NCBI GenBank assembly: GCA_018242625.1
Contig: JAFEBO010000009.1
Coordinates: 62,001-126,000 of the forward strand
DNA: 64,000 bases
DNA from: Planctomycetota bacterium
GTDB lineage: Bacteria > Planctomycetota > Phycisphaerae > Phycisphaerales > UBA1924
Direction: 5' to 3'
Of the stretch, positions 61,858 to 64,000 are shown piece after piece (positions within the stretch are counted from its first letter, which is position 1; each line of letters opens with the position of its first letter). The notes under the pieces are model-generated. The model did not search any database and had not been told where the DNA came from. It saw nothing but the letters and a program-made list of their open reading frames with translations. Made by a program: the position numbers and the translations under genes.

Positions 61858-62581
61858 TGCGGTCTCTCAGAACAGCGTCGGCTGCGAGCAGATCGGCGGG
61901 GGAATCAATATCGACGACCGCCCCTTCGGGGTTGATCACGCCGCGCCGGTCGGCGCCAAAGAACGCGTGCGGCCCGGGGGCCACACCGGGAATCTGGCAG
62001 AAGAGCGCTCGCCGGGTGAGCGCGATCACGCCGCCATCAGGGACGAAAGCGGGCGGCAGATCCTGACGCCTGAAAACACCGTGGTTCAGAACGTCTCCTT
62101 CCCAGGGAGCGACCCTGCCGGACGGATCGATCCGCGCGATCCACCAGGGATGAAACTTCCCGACCGCCGCGTACGACTGGACGCTGTCGCAGCCGGATTC
62201 AGTCAGAAGCTCGACCGCGCGGCCGATGAGGTCCGCCGGCCGAACCGGAACGTTGGCGTAAAGAATGACGATTGGCTCCGCGGGGCTCAGCGGGCGTTCT
62301 GCGGCTTCGAAAGTCTCGATCGCGTGGCGTGCGGCGTCGTCGATGCGGGCCGCGTCGGTCGCGAGATCGGGCGGGCGCCGGACAGCGACAGCGCCCTCGC
62401 TTGCGCCAAGGTCGAGCAGCCGGGGATCATCGCTGGAGACGATGATCGTTCCAACGCGGGCCGAACTCTTGGCCGCCTCGATCGTCCAGCGTGCGCAGGG
62501 CTTGCCGGCGACTGGCGTGATGTTCTTTCCGGGCACGCCCTTGCTGCCGGCCCTGCCAAGGATGACAGCGATCGCGTTCAA
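61844..62581 (-). CDS. neuA: Acylneuraminate cytidylyltransferase
   Basis: 245 residues from a TTG at 62581 that overlaps the stop of the upstream gene (TTGA). AVILGRAGSKGVPGKNITPVAGKP is the CMP-sialate synthetase N-terminus, replacing the more usual IPARGGSKG with LGRAGSKG. TIIVSSDDPRLLD, YANVPVRPADLIGRAVELL and VVDIDSPADLLAAD follow. It activates the NeuB product with CTP. A longer reading to 62824 extends into the upstream gene and has no family match before the LGRAGSKG motif. Confidence 0.9.
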   Translation of the reverse strand: MNAIAVILGRAGSKGVPGKNITPVAGKPCARWTIEAAKSSARVGTIIVSSDDPRLLDLGASEGAVAVRRPPDLATDAARIDDAARHAIETFEAAERPLSPAEPIVILYANVPVRPADLIGRAVELLTESGCDSVQSYAAVGKFHPWWIARIDPSGRVAPWEGDVLNHGVFRRQDLPPAFVPDGGVIALTRRALFCQIPGVAPGPHAFFGADRRGVINPEGAVVDIDSPADLLAADAVLRDRNAHR

Positions 62582-64000
62582 GCAGCGCTCCGCGACGCTG
62601 GGGCGGATTTTTCGATCGTTCCATCCGGGCGGATCTGGACGTGCATGCGTGCGATGCGAGAAACGGCGTCGCAGGGGAGCGGGAGTGGCTGGATGCGTTC
62701 GCCCGGCGCGGGGGCGGGGAGCGGGTCGATCACCGCCGCACCCGCATTCAAGATCCACCGGTCGTAGAAGCACTCGATTTCGGAGTAGACCGCGTCGCGC
62801 CGGGTGATCCGGGGCACAACCCAAAGATCGACGAGGCCGTCCTCGCAGGTCGTTCTTGCTTCGAGCAGCCTGGCAACGCGATCGCGCACCGCCTGCAGGC
62901 CATCGATGCCGCGCAGGCTGCGATAAGTGATCTCGCTGTCCGCGTGCATGTCGATACTGATCACGTCCGGGCGCTGCGAGAGGAGCCGTTCGGCGTCGTG
63001 ATCGCCGAGAAGTTCTGTCCGCACGTGGACGGAGACCGCGCCGGCTTTTCTTGCGACCTCGACGGCCTGCTCGAAACGGGGATGACGCAAGGGCTCGCCC
63101 CCTTCGAAGGAAACTGCCAGTTGGAGGTCGCGAGCGGACAGTTCGTGCAGCGCGGCAGCCATCAGTTCCAGGTCGAGCGGACGATCGGAGCTCTGGCCGT
63201 GACGCGCGGAGCCCAGGTGGACTCGCACGATCTCGGGGCGGAGCAGATCTCTCTCGGCCGCGGCAAGAGCAGCGACCTGCGCCGCCGGGGCGGACTTCCA
63301 GGAAGCGCCGAGGCGCTGGGCAACCCGCGCGATCAGTTCGCGCCGGTCACCACGGTCGGCGATCAGCCGCAGGTGCGCGTCGCGGGCGGCAGGGTCGACG
63401 GCCACGCAGGCGGAGCGAGCGATCAGGTCGGGCTGCGGGGCGATCGGGAGGTAACCGAGGATCGTCCCGATCGAGCCGAGAGGACCGTTTGCCCGAACCT
63501 GCGCGGCGAAGTCAAGAACGAGCTTGCGCTGCAGGATGCAGCCGGCAAGCCCGGGCGTTGCCTGGGTAAAGATCAACCGTTGAGGATCGACGCTCGAGTT
63601 GAACCGCTCGACCATCTGGTCGATCAGGGCGGGGTCCACGAAGCACCAGTCGCAACCGATGAGCATGAGCCCGTCGGGCGCACCGGGAGCGTCGGCGAAT
63701 GAGCGCGCGAGCTCCGGCGGGGAAAACACTTCGTCAAAGACCGAGACGTTGGCAATGCCGCCTCGCCACCCCGAACCGGCCCAGATCCGCGCGTGGCCGA
63801 CTGCCGCAAGCCGACCGGTCGATGAGTCGGGCTCGGCTCGGCGGATGTCAATAGCAAAGCCGGGCGGAATTCCCTCGAGACTCTGCACGAGCCGGGCCGC
63901 ACGCTCAGGCTGGTCGGTGAGGAGCGTGAGTCCTTGCAGCCGCTTGGAACCGGCGAGCCGGGTGATTGTCGCCTCCAGGGCGTTGAGCTTTCCGACCACG
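62578..64000 (-). CDS. Radical-SAM/spiro-SPASM-like protein lacking cluster cysteines (5' end outside window)
   Basis: At least 473 residues; the reading frame is open to the window edge. The N-terminal half looks like a nucleotidyltransferase-type alpha/beta region (GLTLLTDQPERAARLV, LMLIGCDWCFVDPALIDQMVERF). The C-terminal half follows a radical-SAM barrel (VSFEGGEPLRHPRFEQAVEVARKAG, HVRTELLG, ISIDMHADSEITYRSLRG). However, the strand expected to carry Cys-x3-Cys-x2-Cys (IVRVHLGSARHG) has no cysteine, and the SPASM-like end (MHVQIRPDGTIEKSAP) has lost its cysteines too. It is coupled to neuA by a 4-base overlap, so a role in surface-sugar synthesis is likely. Catalysis as a radical enzyme is not. 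Confidence 0.72.
   Translation of the reverse strand, partial: VVGKLNALEATITRLAGSKRLQGLTLLTDQPERAARLVQSLEGIPPGFAIDIRRAEPDSSTGRLAAVGHARIWAGSGWRGGIANVSVFDEVFSPPELARSFADAPGAPDGLMLIGCDWCFVDPALIDQMVERFNSSVDPQRLIFTQATPGLAGCILQRKLVLDFAAQVRANGPLGSIGTILGYLPIAPQPDLIARSACVAVDPAARDAHLRLIADRGDRRELIARVAQRLGASWKSAPAAQVAALAAAERDLLRPEIVRVHLGSARHGQSSDRPLDLELMAAALHELSARDLQLAVSFEGGEPLRHPRFEQAVEVARKAGAVSVHVRTELLGDHDAERLLSQRPDVISIDMHADSEITYRSLRGIDGLQAVRDRVARLLEARTTCEDGLVDLWVVPRITRRDAVYSEIECFYDRWILNAGAAVIDPLPAPAPGERIQPLPLPCDAVSRIARMHVQIRPDGTIEKSAPASRSAA

Overview
The window looks like chromosome from a Planctomycetota bacterium, most likely class Phycisphaerae (inference). The DNA is GC-rich and densely coded. An ECF sigma factor of the planctomycete type sits next to a Ser/Thr kinase with TPR repeats. 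Four secreted proteins end in the dockerin-like calcium-loop tag (CP.DLN.DG.VDD.DF..F...YD...C) that is abundant in this group. There is also an archaeal/eukaryotic-style single-chain glycyl-tRNA synthetase. No phage, IS element, CRISPR array or rRNA was seen, and no gap between genes exceeds about 300 bases.

Layout. 0-5.1 kb: kinase/sigma pair (minus) and a glycine-rich dockerin-tagged secreted protein. 5.2-12.1 kb: serine dehydratase, LCAT-like lipase, thiL, a tsaE with a degenerate YacG-like tail, and an ExbB-ExbD-ExbD energy-transduction operon. 12.1-19.4 kb: atypical Fur regulator, GT-C-like membrane protein coupled to a flippase-like protein, NAD synthetase, an unknown TIM-barrel-like protein, an alpha/beta hydrolase and tRNA-Ser(UGA). 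19.4-32.4 kb: an accessory redox and stress region. It holds a sarcosine-oxidase-like enzyme with NosL, a YHS-DoxX-CoaB operon, and a long plus-strand run: ECF sigma, zinc anti-sigma, SpoIIE-type phosphatase, two tiny membrane proteins, a ferric-reductase/Rieske fusion and a cysteine-motif membrane protein. DinB, NRDE and ATP-grasp genes and an FG-GAP/UnbV secreted protein follow. 32.5-37.9 kb: a complete MacA/MacB-type tripartite efflux operon (minus). 38.2-46.3 kb: DinB, hydrolase, GlyRS, Memo, CusF-like lipoprotein, uracil-DNA glycosylase and a TlpA-like protein. 46.5-58.5 kb: dockerin-tagged proteins, an epimerase, a HEAT lipoprotein, an MDR protein, DUF456, PIN-PhoH, a short UvrC and SurE. 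58.6-64 kb: HDOD protein and a nonulosonic (sialic-type) acid operon, neuA-neuB-neuC, behind a degenerate radical-SAM-like gene that runs off the window.

The strongest new signal is a two-box element, (T/C)G(T/A)CAC - exactly 14 nt - G(G/T)CATC(T/G)CA(C/T). It occurs four times between 24.0 and 30.6 kb, always 32-48 nt before a start codon, and one copy precedes the ECF sigma gene itself. It is a good candidate for the promoter of that sigma factor, linking the YHS operon, the sigma/Rieske operon, the DinB-NRDE-ATP-grasp operon and the FG-GAP protein into one regulon.

A second theme is proteins that keep a recognisable fold but have lost cysteine or metal ligands: the YacG-like tail of TsaE, Fur, uracil-DNA glycosylase, the TlpA domain, a metzincin-like protein, an MDR dehydrogenase and the radical-SAM-like protein. 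Family names come from reading motifs by eye; no database search was run.
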